64,000 nucleotides of DNA from Protea cynaroides (GCA_028583415.1 CM053267.1:47471390-47535389), one strand, 5' to 3'; positions 26,501 through 41,102 are shown, counted from the stretch's first letter. Notes: generated from the sequence alone by a model not told the origin. Made by a program: numbers and translations.

Positions 26501-29500
26501 TCATATCGTATAGTGGATACGGTGGATACGCACGGATACATATGATATAAAATTGCATATGATATATGCAAATCATATGATAGAAAACAGATTTAGAAAA
26601 CTGAATTTACAAATTTAAAAAACAATTTGGAACACATTTACATGAAAAAAAAAATTATTTATGAATTATATTTCTATTTTTTCCAAGAAAAAAAAATGAT
26701 ATAAAACAGATTTAGACAACAAAATTTACAGATTTAGAAAACAATTTAAAACACATTTACATGAAAAAAAATATTTATGAATTATATTTCTACTTTTTCC
26801 TAGAAAATAAAAAAAAAACAAAATGATAAGCAAACATGGTAGATCAACACTCTACAGACCTTATATAAAAAGTAGAAGAGGATAAGATTAATTCTGAAAA
26901 AAAAATTGAAATTTCTTGTGTTCTTCGAAAATTTCACAAATCTAACCTCAAATCCATATTTAAACTGGTTTATGTAGCATACATTCATCTATTATACACT
27001 GATGCATGTGAAGAAACAACATAAAAATCAAATTTATTATGAAAAAATACAAGTTGAGTCATGCCTAATTTTTTTTCACACTTGGAGTTTCAAAGACTGA
27101 TTTGATGCTTGAATCCTAAAAAAAACAAAGTTTGATGCTTGCTTTCAAGTCGTTTTAGAGTTTCTAATCAAAGCTTTAAGTAATTTTGGAGAGATTTGAG
27201 GTAAAAAATGAGATCTAAGCAATATGGGTACTTGCAGCAGTGAAGAACAGTAAAGAAGAAGATTCGGAATTGTGTTTCTTAAATGGTATGGATATTAATA
27301 CCCTGTATCGACCAGTATCAAACCGGTTGATACAAAGTGGTTTATATATATATATATATATATATTTTTACATCAAAACAAATACACATCATATGTATCG
27401 AGGCATATCGAACCAATACAGTCGATACGCTTTGATACACTTGTTTTTGAAATTTAAGATACGAATCGATGGGTATCATATCGACTACTGTTGATACCGT
27501 ACGTATTAGCTGATACGCCCCGTATCGTGTCAATACTTGAAACCATGGTTCTGTGACAACAAGAGTGCCATTCAAATTTCTCATAATTTCGTCTTTCATT
27601 AGCGCACGAAACATACTAAGATTGATTGCCACTTTGTCCGTCATCATTTTCAGACTGACTTTATTAGCTTACCCTTTGTTGCCTTCACTCTTTAATTGGC
27701 AGATTTCTTCACCAAGGCTCACACTGCGGCTTGCTTTCAGTTTCTTCTTGACAAACTCATGTTGATTTCTCCTGCCTCATAATGAGTTTGAAGGGGGCAT
27801 GAGCGATAAATATTTGGTAGTACCGCTTGCGGTACTATTAATGGTACCGCCAATGCTGCTACGTTGGCAGGATGATCTTATTTAAATCTTATAGATTTTT
27901 ATATTATCTTGTCTCCTTTTGTGCTCAATTTAGGTTTTCTAATTAAATCTCTTGGAAATTATTATTCAAGTTATGACCTTAATATTGAATCAATAAAGGA
28001 TCTGCTTCATCTTCTTCTCAAGTTTATCAATAGACTGATAACAATTATGAACTAACATATATAAAAAATTCTGCAAATGATATAAATATATATAGGTTAA
28101 GGATCTGATATGCTGCCGGTCCCAAGCCCAGATAAAGGAGGAGGGTTGGTGGGTCAGGTCAGCAGCTGGCTCCCAAAAAAAAACCTAGCCAAACGCTTAA
28201 CATGGATTTACAAACAAAAGATATTCAGCATAATGCTAGGGAGTTTTCTATAAACGACGAGTTATGCCTGGTCCCTGGTGTAGCTAAAAAGGGGTAAGGG
28301 CCAATGCATCAGCAGCTAGATGCGGTGATAAATACGTTAGGATTCTCGCACTGTGGATGAGTGCGGGTAAAGAAGCTATGCCATAAGCGTAGGATTACAT
28401 TAACATCTTGGAACATAGGATCTTTTTTTTTTTGGTGAATAAAAGAATATATTAACAACAGCTTGAAAAAGGGAGAACAAATCTAGGTATCCAAAGGCTA
28501 GAGCCAGGCTCCTTACAACACAAGGACCTTAGTCCAAACACTAAAAAAGGAAACAAAACAAGAAAGACCCCAAGTTAGGGAAAAGCCAAACTCTAAGAAG
28601 ACAAGATGAATTTGTTCCTAGCTGTATCCCGGGGGAGGGGGGGGAATTGAAAGGCATAAAGATACCTCAGATATCAAAATCAATAGCTTTCCAGATCTGA
28701 TCAAAGGTCTTGGACTTGGCCCCCCATTGTTTAAGGTTTCTCTTAAACCAAACGTGGTATACAATTACAGTGAATGCGAGTTTGGCGATGGAGTTACAGG
28801 GGGGATTTATACTTGAACTTCTTGATAATCCATTGTCATTCAAAATCAAAGGACCGGATTCGTTTTTAAGTAGCCCAGCACTTCCCGAGGATCTTTTCCC
28901 AAACTCTATTAGAGAAAGGGCATTCTAAAAAGAGATGCTGGATGTCATCTTCTGATGCCTAGCACAAACCATAGCTAGATAAGGGGAGGGGATGATGCCC
29001 CGATCATGAAGGAGAGACCCTGTAGGGAGAGAATGAGTCAAAGCTCTCTAGAGGATAAAGATGTGACCAAGGATCGTAATTTCGGTTTCGTGCCGGGTTT
29101 CGGCCAGGCCAAAAACCAAAATTTTGATGATTTCGGCCCAAATTTCGGTGAAACATGGTAAAAAAAAAAACATAGTTTCGGATCAACAGATCGAGAGACT
29201 AAGAGAGAGATTCTGTTAAGATAGAGACACATGTCTATCTTGTTTGTATTTAATATTATTTTTCTCCTTTTGGTCCCACATGAACCTTTAACTCAATGGA
29301 AGGAAGAACAAAAATACAAAAAACACCCTTATAGCTTTTAGTCCCACAATGGATACTTTCATAGAATTGAAAAAAATCACAATATTATAAGAAGGAAAAA
29401 TTGGTAACAAACATTTCTTTTAGTCTTTTAGTCCCACATGGATTACTTAAAAGAATTGAAAGAAGACAAAATGCTATAAAGTAGATAGCTGGGAAAGCAA

Positions 29501-32500
29501 AGTTCACTACAGATTGGGTAGTGTGACTGACGTCACTTTTACCAAAAAGAAAAAAAAAGTGACTAACGTCAGCAATGGGCCTAGCTCATAAATTAAAATA
29601 GTTAAAAACTTTTTGTGGTTTGTATTTGTTCAAACCTGTTTCGTTCAAATATCGGTCGAATCAAGATTTTGGACCGAAATTCTGGCCGAAACCATAAATT
29701 CGGACCGAATTTATGTAAAAAAGGTACCGGCATCATGGTTTGTTTCGGATTTGATCAAAACCGAGAGGTTTCGGCCGAAATCCAAAATTTTGGCCGAATT
29801 TTTGAACCATGGATGTGATGAGGAAAGTGCCCTTTAAACCAGACCGCATCATACTAGGCAACTGAGGGGCTACGAGATTTGAAAGTCTCCCAAGAAGATG
29901 AGGAGGAGAAGATTCCATTAAAAGTAGCAGCCTAGCTTGTGATGTCACTGCTCCCTGGGGGCGACGTAGAATAGAACTAAGACTTTCTCAAGCCTACGAA
30001 AACCGAGAAGAAGAGGCCCTACTAGTACACCAACCTCCTTCTGAGATAATAGATGAGACAGTAGCAAGTTTATCCCGCCCATAATCAAGTCTAATCTTTT
30101 CTCCATAGGCCAAGACCAAAACACCATGAGAGTGCCAATTGTCCAGCCAAAGGAGAGTGGATGATCCATCATCAATAAGGCATCTGACGAAGGGGAGAGC
30201 CATCTGCTTATGGCGTAGCATAGTTTGCCAAACCCAAGAAGAGTTATAGCTCTCAGAAGTTGTCCAAAAGGAATCCTTTTTTAGCTACCTGCTGTAAATC
30301 CATTTAACCTAGATACAATCTTTTGTCTCCACAACGTGCCAAATCAGCTTTCTGATACAAGCCAAGTTTACCTCCTCGACTCTTCAAAGGCCTAAGCCGC
30401 CCTCTTCTTTTAAATGGTAAGAGTTTAGAATTGATAGATGTTATGTGGAGAAAAAGGAAAAACATAGCTTGCATTCAAGAGACTAGAATAATATCTTAAT
30501 TAAATGAAAAATATCTTAAGTAAATGAAATATAAATAAGTGCTAAGTACTGTTTTTGTTAGCAAAATACCAATGTGTTATTATTTTGCTACCATTATTGC
30601 CATACTTCTTGCCAAATACCACTGTGTGATTATTTTTGTAATTTCATGGTTTACATATGTTTATGTAGGCTAGAATAGGGTTTTCCTAAAGTATCAGACC
30701 TTGAAATGGTCATTTGACCTTTGAGAGACCCCATCAAAACTCCCAGAACAAAAATACCTTGTCTCGCCGAGATCTAGACCAAGATCTCAAAATTCTCGGA
30801 TCTCGACTTCATTGAGATCTAGACCAAGATCTCGAAATTCTCGGATCTCGACTTCATTGAGATGAGGTCGAGACCTGAGATTTCAAACCTTGATGAAGAC
30901 TCACACTTGTGATCGGAATACTTATTACCAAAGACACATTACAAATTTACAACAACCATATGAACAGAATGCATAGTACTATGACTTTTATCCCTAGTCG
31001 TACACCAAAACTTTAGGTTAAAACCTAACGACACGAAGCCCAATATTATCATGCAAAATTATTCAATATTAAACAATTTAATGTTATTTGACGGACACAC
31101 TTCCAACAGTTGTAGCAGTAGTAACATAAACAGTAATGGAGTACTTACAGAGAGGTCACATGTAATGGGAGAAATATTTTCACCCTGCAGCTTCGGTATA
31201 TTTTCAAGATGATGAACAATCTGCTGAAAAATCCCTTTCAAGGTCACATCAAGGTCAAGAGCCACCATGCCTGGAGTATCCAATAAAAACCGGATTCTAC
31301 TAGCACAGGACGATAAGTATGATAAAGCATAGCCTCTAATTGCTGCAGACAAGCAAGAATATTCAATAGAAAAAGTTCTTCAGTAAGGCCATTTTTCTCA
31401 ATGCTGAAAGACTTGCAATCATATGCAGCATCAACAGAGCAGAAAGTTTATCAATCTGAGCCAAATTAGGCAGTGAAATTGTCTTGAAAGGAAAAATCTC
31501 ATTCAATCCTAAACATAAGCACTTTATAATCATTCTATTTATTCCCACTCAAATAATATTAAGTCTCAGTTCAAAATAATATATGTCAGTCAATAATCAT
31601 GGTCTGAATCAGTTGTGTGAGAATCTGTGATCAGTACTACCTAAAAGTAGATATTCAATATTTATTTCATACGTTATATGAATCTAGTTTATATGAAGCA
31701 AATGTCATGAGAAACTGATTACGTGCAAAGATGCCCAGGAAAGTGTACAATGAAAGATTGAACGGTCCTAGTTACCAAAACTTCTCACGTCAATGAACCA
31801 TGAAGTTTACTGTAAACTATCAAAAAGCCTTTCTGCTCATATGCACTATTTGAGAACAAATCTCAAATTGTTTACATTTTATGTCCTAGTCACCAAAACT
31901 TCTCGGGTCAATGAACCATGAAGGTCACTGTAAACTATCAAAAAGTCTATCCGTTCATATGCACTAATTATGAGAACAAATCTTAAATTGTTTACATTTT
32001 ATGATTTATTCGAAGCCTAGGTAAAGTTCCGAACAAGAACTGAAGCATATCAATAAAAATATTTGAAGGTATTCCTACCGTTATAAGATTACTAATAGCA
32101 GTACTAGCTACCGAAAGCCAATGTACTTTTTTTTTTCCTCCCTTTAAATGAGTAAAGAAGGTGTTATTATGGTGGAAAACTACTACGGCTCTGTTATATT
32201 TCTTCTTGACCCTTAAATGTGTTAATGATAAGAGGGAATGGACCCCATTACTGTGGTCCATTCCTGCACTGCTAAGAAGACTTAGTCAATATTCTGTCTG
32301 CCACATCAGCAACAGCAATGCAGTATGCTGTTAGGGTACAAACAGCAGGAAAAGTGTTTGTAATACCCCAGTTCCTGTGGTTCGTTAATTTGAATTGTTT
32401 TTCCCTTACTTTTCAGGGATTTCTCTTGATGCTTGTGCCTCCAAGGGGCATTTCAGTAATTTCAACCCTTCTTGTGGTAGGTTGTTAATATTATAATAAT

Positions 32501-35500
32501 ATTGTATAATGCTGTCTTGTATTTATTACAATTTCTCTGTGCATAAAATACTGAATTTTATAATGTATCTTGTTCAACTTTTTAATTTGTATGTCTGGGT
32601 TTGTATTGCATAGTTTATTATTATTTTGGAAGTATTTAGAATTTTAAAATTCTGATTTTGGATGTGAGATGGTTGTGGGCCCAACTATGTGAGGTGGCAG
32701 CCACTTGGTAGACTTTTAGGCATTGCATTTGATGAGTTGGAAGATGAAAATCTGATGTGGCATTGAGGTGAGGTGGCAATATCTGATTTGAGGTTGTTGT
32801 TTTAAAATCTGATTTTGATGGGCCTTTTTGTAATTAAACTTGAATGGAAGGACAGATTTGCAAACTTGGAACTTTTAGATGGGTACCTTGGGTTTTAAGT
32901 TAACTTTAGCACTTTGGATGTTATAAGGATGGGTAATAAGGGTAGTTTAGTAATTTTATACACCTAATGATAATTAGACAATTCTACCAAAAAAAAATTG
33001 ATAATTAGACATGGGTATATATATAGGGAGTGAAGAGTTCATTTCTCTCATTCTCATTTTGGCTGAAACCATAAGGAGAGAGATGAGAAGATGAGAAGAA
33101 GAGAAGAAAGAGAGAAGAAAGAGAGAAGAAGGAAAAAGAAGGAAGAAGAAGAAGGAGAAGGAGAAGAAGGAGAAGGAGAGGAAGAAGAAGAGAGGAAGGG
33201 AGGCAACTTCCTTGCTCACTTTCTGAAAATTTGGATTCAATTGTGAGAGGATTTTGCCTGGAATTGCTGAACAAAAAAATTAGTAGAAGAGGAAGTTGGT
33301 TCCATGCTGAAAATACCTTCAAAATCTGCAATTCTTCTTGCATGCAGAAGCCGATTCTGCTTACTTGAACCCAGCACTTGTGGGCATGTCTTGTTGATGA
33401 GGAGTGCTTGAAATTCTTGTTGCTTAGTGGACTTTCTGAGTTGATTTGAGTAGGGGACAGCGACCGGAATTTGGTTGAAAGCAGAAGAAAGTTTTAGAAG
33501 GTATCTTGCTGTCAATCTTGTATTCCAGATTCTAGAGGTGAATTTTAACTTACCATTTGTTAATTCTGTAAGAAGAATACCTGTAGATGTTAGGGGAAAC
33601 CTTGCATGGATCCTACCTGCTGTAACCTTCTTTTTCAGCCATTAATGGCTGTAAAATTGAATTAGGGACAGCATGTATAAATGGGATTTCAATGCATGAT
33701 TTTGTGATGAATCGATGATGGAAAATTATGTTGGATGGAAGTTTGGATTTATTTCTGGGAGAATTCACTCCCATATAGTGAATTTCAGTTGCAGGAAGTG
33801 AAAACCGGACAAAAGGACCCAATCCAGGTCATTCTAGGCCTCTCGGCCAGGCCAAAATGCCTTTTGCTGGCTCAGAAGGCTCATTCTGAGCCAGCTTCTT
33901 CTCTGTCCTTCCCCAAACTTCTGGGTCATTTTATGGGTATTGTTTGGGACATTTTCCACCATTTCTAATCAGTCTAAGCCAACTTATTGAAGTATACCTT
34001 TCCCCTCCTCCATTGTAGGAACCCGAATTGAGCGTTAAACTCAATTCTTGCTGTCCATCTTTGGGAATCGAAGTCTTTTACAGCAATAGGTGAGGAGTTT
34101 TACTGTTTATACCCTATTTGTAGCTATATGGTTTTGTATGGTTACATTTTGTACTCTTTGATTGTTCTTCATTGCTGAACATTATGTTGATCTAATTGAT
34201 ATAATGCTGAAACTGTTTTATGTGTTTGAAATGAAATGCAATGCAGTATATGGTCCGCATGAATGAAGTTTAGCGTATGATTTCAAACAGACTAATGCAA
34301 TATATGACCTGTATAGAATGAGTTTAATGCAATAACTGAACTGTACTTTATGGTATGCAATGGTATGCCATGATGGTTTGACAAGCAAGAATAGGAATAT
34401 TATGCATCTATGATGTTGTACTCATCAAGGTGTCAAGTATCGACACGATACGGTGCGTATCGGCCGATACGTATCGGTATCGATAGTAGTTGAGACGATA
34501 CATTGTGATTCGTATCTCAATTTTTAAAATAAAAAGTGTATCCACATGTATCGGTTGTATTGAACCGATACAGGTCAATACAGTCCGATATGCATAGATA
34601 CAACCGACACGGTCGATACAGATACACATATTAATTTAACAAAAAAAAAAAAAAATCAAAGAACCTGCAGAAACAAAATTTGGCCAAGAAGAAGAAGAAG
34701 AGGAAGAAAAAGAAAGAGAGAAAGAAGAAGAAATAGGAGGAGCTACCGCCACCGTCGCCGATCGAGAAGAAGAAAAAAAGGAAAGACAGCAGCCACCGCC
34801 GATGATCGATAAGAAGAAGAAAAAGAAAAACAGTAGCAGCAGCCACTGCCGCTGCCACTGACGATCGAAAAGAAGAAAAAGAAAGCAGCAGCGGCCACTG
34901 CTGCTACCACCAGAGGAGAAGCAGAGCAGCCATTGCCGCCGCCATAGAAGGAAGAGAAGAAGAATGGCAGCACCGCCGCCGCCACCAGCGCCAGAGGAGG
35001 GGAAAAAGAAGAAGAAGAAGAAGAAATAGAAGAACTTACCTGTGTAAATTTCTTCCGAGCAACTTTGTTCGCAGCCCCATCCATCCCGTATGCACTCAAT
35101 GAAAGAGCTTTTCAAACTTTTCAGGCGATCCCTTTTCTTTTACTTTTCTTCTATTATATACATATATACATGGTCTATTGGACATGATCCCATGTATGGC
35201 ATCCTATAGATATAAAATATGTACAGCTAAAAAAAAAAAAAGAAGAAGTTAGAAATGATATTAAACTTATAAATAAAAAATAATAAAAAATATTAAAACA
35301 TAAAAAACATTACAAATAACAGAGTATATTTTTTATCATCCTATGATTAGACATAGTATATTGAGTTCAATCACTCAATGTCTTTGTAATTGGACAATAA
35401 ATTGATTATTTATAGTGCTTTTATGTTTTAAATTAGTGTTTTTCATGTTTTTTATGCATTCCGATGCATTAAGACATTCAGAACCAGAACATGTATGTTA

Positions 35501-36467
35501 AAGATGAAACGATGATGCCTAGTATGAAACGTACTGAATATATAAAATTTTAAAACCCATAACTGCTGCCCCCTCCTAATCAATGGCACAGGTAATGAAT
35601 GGAGATGTGTTGCATTAAAATTCAGGGGATTCACCACCTGCTGCAGAAGGCTAAACTTCTGGGAAGTCACTCGTCCACTTAGAGGACTAAATTCCTAGGG
35701 AATCACTGCCCTTGCGGTGGCTAGATGTCTAGGACATTCAAGTGTTTGGAACACCAACTCGTGCGTAGAACGGCTCCAACTTTGTGCACATTGCAGCAGT
35801 TGATTGACTGACTTGCCTAGGTCATTTAGATGGTAATGTTAGGACTGTTGCACTTGCACTCATAATATCATTAATATGAACTATTAATTAAAATCTATGC
35901 ATGCTGAATTTATGTTTTAGTAAGATTTCTCATGCCATGCTTATGATAGTTTTCATGAGATTGTTTTCTTGCCTTGTGTATAAATAGTATGATTCTTCAT
36001 TGAGCTTTTTAGCTCATTCCCTATTTTTATAGTTGTTTTCAGACGAGTATGAGCATGTTCTGGAAGAGCCTACGGGAACTGAGGTGTATGCACCAGAGGG
36101 AGGAGAGCCTTGAGTCTTGTGAACTCTATTTTATTACGTTAAAACTTATCACTCATGTATTTACCTGAGAACTCAATGAGAGTTTTGATGTAATTTCTTT
36201 TTGGAGACTTGTTTTCGGGACAAGCATAATGAATGTAATATTTTGATACATGTTTTGTAAATGACATTGTAAATGCCACCAGTGTTTATATGTAAGGTTT
36301 CTGCTGTTCATATGTTTAATGTTTTCAGTCTTCTGCTGTTTATGTTTTGATGAATGGACATGTTTTACTTTTCGAACTACCTCTCATATGAGATCACGGT
36401 GATTAGTTCTGTGACGCCATTGACCAGGTTTGGGGGTGTTACAGTATTAATGGACTAAGTTAGTGTG

Positions 36468-36499
<32 letters not shown>

Positions 36500-38727
36500 T
36501 TACTTCTATTTCTCTATTGTAACTAGGACTTCTCTGTCATGTTGGCGTGTCACAGTCCTATCTCTTTAAGCTTTGTCTTTACTTATAATTCTCTATTGTA
36601 ACTAGGATTTCTTAGTCATGTTGACATGTGACGGTTCTATCTCCTTAAGCTTTATCTTTGCTTCTCAAGAAATAGATTGCAAGGGAGGAGAACATTTACA
36701 ATTTCTCTCTCTCCCTCTTCTTGTTTTCTCTCCATCTTCTCCTTTTCTCTTTCTTTCTATTTTGTTGCATGGTATCAGGGAGGTAAACTGATCTGCCATT
36801 TTAACAACTGTTCAAGTTTGTAGTTATGGTGTGCAGCCACCACTACTCTGTCTGCTGTTGAGTTGACATATTGGCTATGAGCTACCATGAGAATTTCTGC
36901 TGCTGTATTGGTCTTATTGCTAGTAATTGATTCTGTTGCAGAGATCTTATACTTTTTTGGTTTAGTTTCAATTCATTATGATAGCTATCGGATCTGGTTC
37001 TTTTTGCTCATGTTGGAGCCTACTACCTTTTTACTCGTGGAAGAGCCTACTAACTCTTTGCTCATGGAAGAGCCTCCTACTACTACTAGTTGTACAGGAT
37101 ACAACCCTGCATGTGATTCTAAATTAGAGGGTCTCCCGCAACTTGAAGCTACTACTTGTTCACAGTGACCTATATTGCACAGCTATCTGCTGCTACTACT
37201 ATTACATGCTTTACTTGGGAAGAACCTATGCCGATTAATGTTCGTGATTTGGTATTGCTACTCGAAGAGTTTTCTCTGTACTCCCTAGCGTCTCCAAGTG
37301 TCAAATATTGAAGACCGGTGTTGCGGTTTGTATCTGTTCATATCTGTTCCAAGCAGCACATGTGTATCTTATATGCTCCAAGCCTCCAACTTGAGGGGGT
37401 GTTAATGATAAGTGGGAATGGATCCCATTACCATGGTCCATTCCTATTACTCAGCGTACAAATAGTGTGGAAACAGAGTTAATGGATAAAATGTTGACTT
37501 AGTGCTTTCTTTTCTCTATTGTAACTAGGATCCTTTGTCATGTTGACATGTGACAGTCCTACCTTTTTAAGCTTTATCTTTACTTCTCTATACATAGATA
37601 CTGCAAGGGAGGAGAAAACTTAAAATTTCTCTTTCCCTCTTCTCCTTCTCTCTTTCTTTCTATTTTGCAAGTAAAAAAGAAACTAGTAATAATATAGGTA
37701 AAGGTTTCTTGATGCCCCATCAAAACTGCCCAAATTGCTCACCATATTTTTACAACATTTTCTACATATTATCATTTACGCATCATAATGATAACAATGG
37801 GGGATTTTAATATAAAAAAAAGTGTGAAATAAATATAAAGTGGAGCATCAAAGGTCTTGGCAAAAATATTTCAAAGATTAGAGGAATCTTTCCTCTCTCC
37901 TGCCATGTTTGTAGGGTATTTGATAAGCCCACCATGCAAAATACTCCCACAGGGGTACTTTTGTACTTTCATCCTCATGTCTAGAGTCTACCTTTCTTCT
38001 AAAGGTTTCATTGAACGAACTAGTGAATGCTGCAACTACTGACACCAGACCGTTGAAAATGTAAAATTTTCTAAAATCTAAGAGGAACGATAGCAACTCT
38101 GTATATGTCATGGGCAGCATAACTAAAACAACTCTGTCTAGAATCAGTCCTAATATACAGCACCTAAATTGTGAACTGAATCATTAGAAATGAGGTCCTA
38201 AAGATGATTACATTAATCAAGTCCCAGAAATATTGTTAAAATCCTCTCGAAAACCTGCCATGACAATACAATCAAAAAAACCAAACAATAATAGGGGAAG
38301 TTAAATGAAGCAAGCATCCAAACCAAACCATAGATGGATTTGTCCACGAAAAATTATCATCAAAATTCTCAACCATAACAGACACTGAGTAAAGCTAAGA
38401 TGATATGACCAGCAGCACCAGGAGAAGGTTTGGAGCATTAACCAAACCTTAAGAAGTATCTTTGTGTGGTATGTATTTGTGCCTCTGAACTCCAAAATCT
38501 TTTGGAAGGATGAAGAATAATGCCAACGATACTCCAGCTTTTGCTCAGTTTTCTGCCCTGTCCCATACGTACTTGTAAGGGCTTTGGCAAATGTGACTTC
38601 AAACTGAATTGGGTGCTCAACTAAAAACTAGCCATTACTTTTTCATCTTCCTCATCTCTGTGAGAGGGAGATAAACAGAGAGACAGAGAGAGACCAAGGA
38701 CTGAGAGAACATAATATGTGAGTGTGA

Positions 38728-38781
<54 letters not shown>

Positions 38782-41046
38782 GGAGAGAGAGAGAGAAAGA
38801 GAGAGAGACAGACAGATAGCATATTTTTTGCCGTCCCATACATACTTGTAAGGTGGTGGCCAGGCGCCTAGGTTGGCTAGACATGCCATGTAATGTGGAG
38901 GGTTATATTTGTAAAATACCATATTTTTGTCCTTCGGTTTTAATTTTAAAGGACTCATGTGTAAAATAGAAAATTTGTTTTCATTACTTAAACAAATACA
39001 AGGATGTATGTGTCAAATAAGTAAACTAATGCTTTTTATACAACTAGCCATTTAACCATCGCCACTACGGGTCGAGTCATCTCCTCATGCTCGTCTCTGC
39101 AGCTCGGTGACATTCAGATGAGTAACCAACGGGTACATCTCTCTGTTCTGATAATCAGGTTGAAATAGTGAGACTCTCAAACCTGCAAGTGAAAGAGGTA
39201 TGAGAAAGAAAGAAAACAAAAGAGAGAGATGTGAGAGGAAGCGATAGGGAGGTATCGTAATTATGTCAATAAGACCACTGTGCCTCCTATTTATTTAATA
39301 TAGGCATTACAAAAATATACAAAACTGCCCCTGGTATAACGACGAAAACAATCAGGACCACCAGTATTGAGGAAAAGCGAACAGTACTTCCCCTACTAAT
39401 AACGCCAACAATGATTCTCTCTTCTTTAAAGGTGATTGCTATTGCTGCTGCTACTGCCTCTTCTTATTTTTCTCTTCTCCAGGAATACATGTGATCTTCA
39501 TCTGATTTCATCCTCTCTTTTTTTTCACAATCCACCAGATTTTTTTTTTATTCCTCCCCCCTTTTTCCCCTGAATTTCAAGTCTGGGCGCCTAGACAACT
39601 AGGCAACCAGTTGCCTAGGACCTTGAATCCACCTATCGTTTAGGTGATGCCTTGACAACTATGGATGACAATGATAGTGATGGACTCGGCAATTCCAGCA
39701 GTTGCAGGATTGATGTCAGGGGATGAGACAAGCCCGAACAACTGAGAAACCCAACGAGTGAATAGCTCCTCTGCTTCTTCCCGCTTTTCTTGATTAGTTT
39801 GCTATGCTATTCTTTGTACGCTGCTTTCTGTCTGTCCTTCAGTTGTCTTCTCACTGCTGTTATAGGTAATTACTAATTAGCATTCCACATACCCATTGGC
39901 CAGCCGATCAACACAATCGACGAACCAAAAAAATGTGAATGCCCTAGCATAACACAGTTTTCTGGCATCATCTTGCGGGGCAAAGCACTTAGGCTTTTCA
40001 GCCTCCGCTAGTTTGCTTTGGCTTTTTTAAGCCAGCTAAAAATGCATGCGCACATCTCATGTGTCTCACTTTGCTTTTGATGCATCCTTTGCTCTAGAAA
40101 TAGATGGGACTATTTTCTCATTATGCTCTATGTATTTGAAAAATTGGTAAAAAAAAAGGAAAAAGGATAGTTGAGTTTGATCCTATGGCTAGACTACATC
40201 TGTAGGCTGTACCGGGATGTTGAACTACATTCAGAAGAGCATTCCTGCTCACACTTGTCTGAGCCTTCTTCTCCAAAGAGCCTCACCTATAGCCTATAGG
40301 GGAACGGGGCTCTTCCAGTGTGCCATGGTTTAATGTATAGGGTTTAAGATATTATAAAAGTGCAGGAGGTCCCACGCCCGATTGGGCCTTTGGGTCAACC
40401 TATTACTGACAGCTAAATTGTTCTCGACCCAAGTCTCAAAACAAACATGGAAGCAACCTCTCCACATTGTGGGGGTAAGGCTGCGTACATTCTGTGCTCC
40501 CCAGACCCTGCAGTAGCGGGAGCCTCGTGCACTGGGACACCCAAATCTCAAAACAATGTGGCATACTCAAATTGGAAAAAACTTGCAGGGAGATGTGATT
40601 ACCAAACAGACCAAATCACTTAAAGTTGTTTCTTAATTGCTATTCCATGCGCCTCTGGCACCCACTAAAACAGTTTTTTTCTGTCATAGGTTTTCTGGGA
40701 CCCTGAGGGAGTGAGGAGTGCTCTCTGACATGATTATCTAGGCATCGCTTAGGCATCCAGGCGGTTTTTTCAACCCCTTGGCATTTGGTCGCCTTATTGT
40801 ATCACACATTGTTTTATTTATTTTTTTAATTGATGCAATATATAGCATTTTTATGGGATGTAAGTATATATAACGCACATGTATACACCAAATGCATGGA
40901 ATCATGCATATACATATATATGCATATATATTAAAAACAATAAAAATTGATGCTCTAACCCCCTCCCTTCCGTATAAAACCTCTTGTAACAATTTCTCAA
41001 AGAAACAACCGGCAAGTATACAACCAGCAAGTATAAAACCTCTTGG

Positions 41047-41102
<56 letters not shown>

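Larger units (their letters stand above)
25720..28043 (+). mobile_element. Copia fragment (RT end, RNase H, 3' LTR), split by hAT-like element
   Basis: The 5' edge is the head-to-head junction with the minus-strand copia. Coding remnant: MKDLGLLRYFLGIEVARSPKGYLLSQSKYASDI (about 25798-25896), YLTVTRLDITFVVHVVSQF, DADWDGDVNDRKSTSG and VEAEYQAMAHASAEIIWL. At 26437 the text CD is cut by an insertion and resumes at 27556 as NKSAIQISHN and HTKIDCHFVRHH. A purine tract AAGGGGG precedes an LTR from about 27800 (TGAGCGATAAATATT) to 28043 (GATAACA). Frameshifts near 26120 and 26330 inactivate it. Confidence 0.8.
20127..31148 (-). other. NAP1 giant intron (11.0 kb)
   Basis: It contains, left to right: a TRIM (20592-20901), a copia element on the minus strand (about 20902-25720) split by another copia (22230-24068), a plus-strand copia fragment (25720-28043) split by a hAT-like element, an RTE LINE fragment split by an L1 LINE and a second hAT-like element (28105-30500), and a further hAT-like end at 30892. 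Segments 20127-20591 and 30500-30760 show nothing recognisable. Confidence 0.75.
32359..36443 (+). mobile_element. Solo LTR (about 4.1 kb), probably Ty3/gypsy
   Basis: It starts TGTAATACCCCAG and ends GGGGGTGTTACA. Flanks GTGTT and GTATT agree in 4 of 5 bases and lie inside the small LTR element. It contains a polypurine GAAGAAG block (33060-33200), a GAGCTTTTTAGCTCA word near 36002 like that in the 12-15 kb solo LTR, and a hAT-like end at 34426. Two open stretches in the purine tract are low-complexity only. No internal domains remain. Confidence 0.8.
32220..37669 (+). mobile_element. Small non-autonomous LTR retrotransposon, split by solo LTR
   Basis: The 5' LTR begins TGTTAATGATAAG at 32220, is interrupted at 32359-36443, and ends TTGTTGCA at about 36770. 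TGGTATCAGGGAGG follows as PBS. The 3' LTR begins at about 37401 after AACTTGAGGGGG and ends TATTTTGCA at 37669. Both LTRs share GGGAATGGA, CCATTAC and GGTCCATTCCT. The internal region is only about 630 bp and has no retroviral-type domains; it has AGCCTACTA repeats also seen at 50.9-51.1 and 55.3 kb. Outer flanks do not give a clear duplication. Confidence 0.7.

Noticed and set aside
32974..33343. Frames of 88 and 112 codons on the minus strand
   Set aside because: They read a polypurine tract of a solo LTR as Ser/Leu/Phe runs; low complexity, not a gene.
34636..35115. Open frames of 118 and 159 codons on the minus strand
   Set aside because: They consist of Phe, Ser and Gly runs produced by GAAGAAG and GCCGCC triplet repeats; no domain and no splice or family support.
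36473..36497. Poly-T run as evidence of a minus-strand retrotransposon
   Set aside because: It lies within the small LTR element's LTR, and no LINE or SINE text follows it.
38621..38958. Overlapping minus-strand frames full of His-Thr and Ser-Leu
   Set aside because: Direct translation of the (GT)n(GA)n microsatellite.
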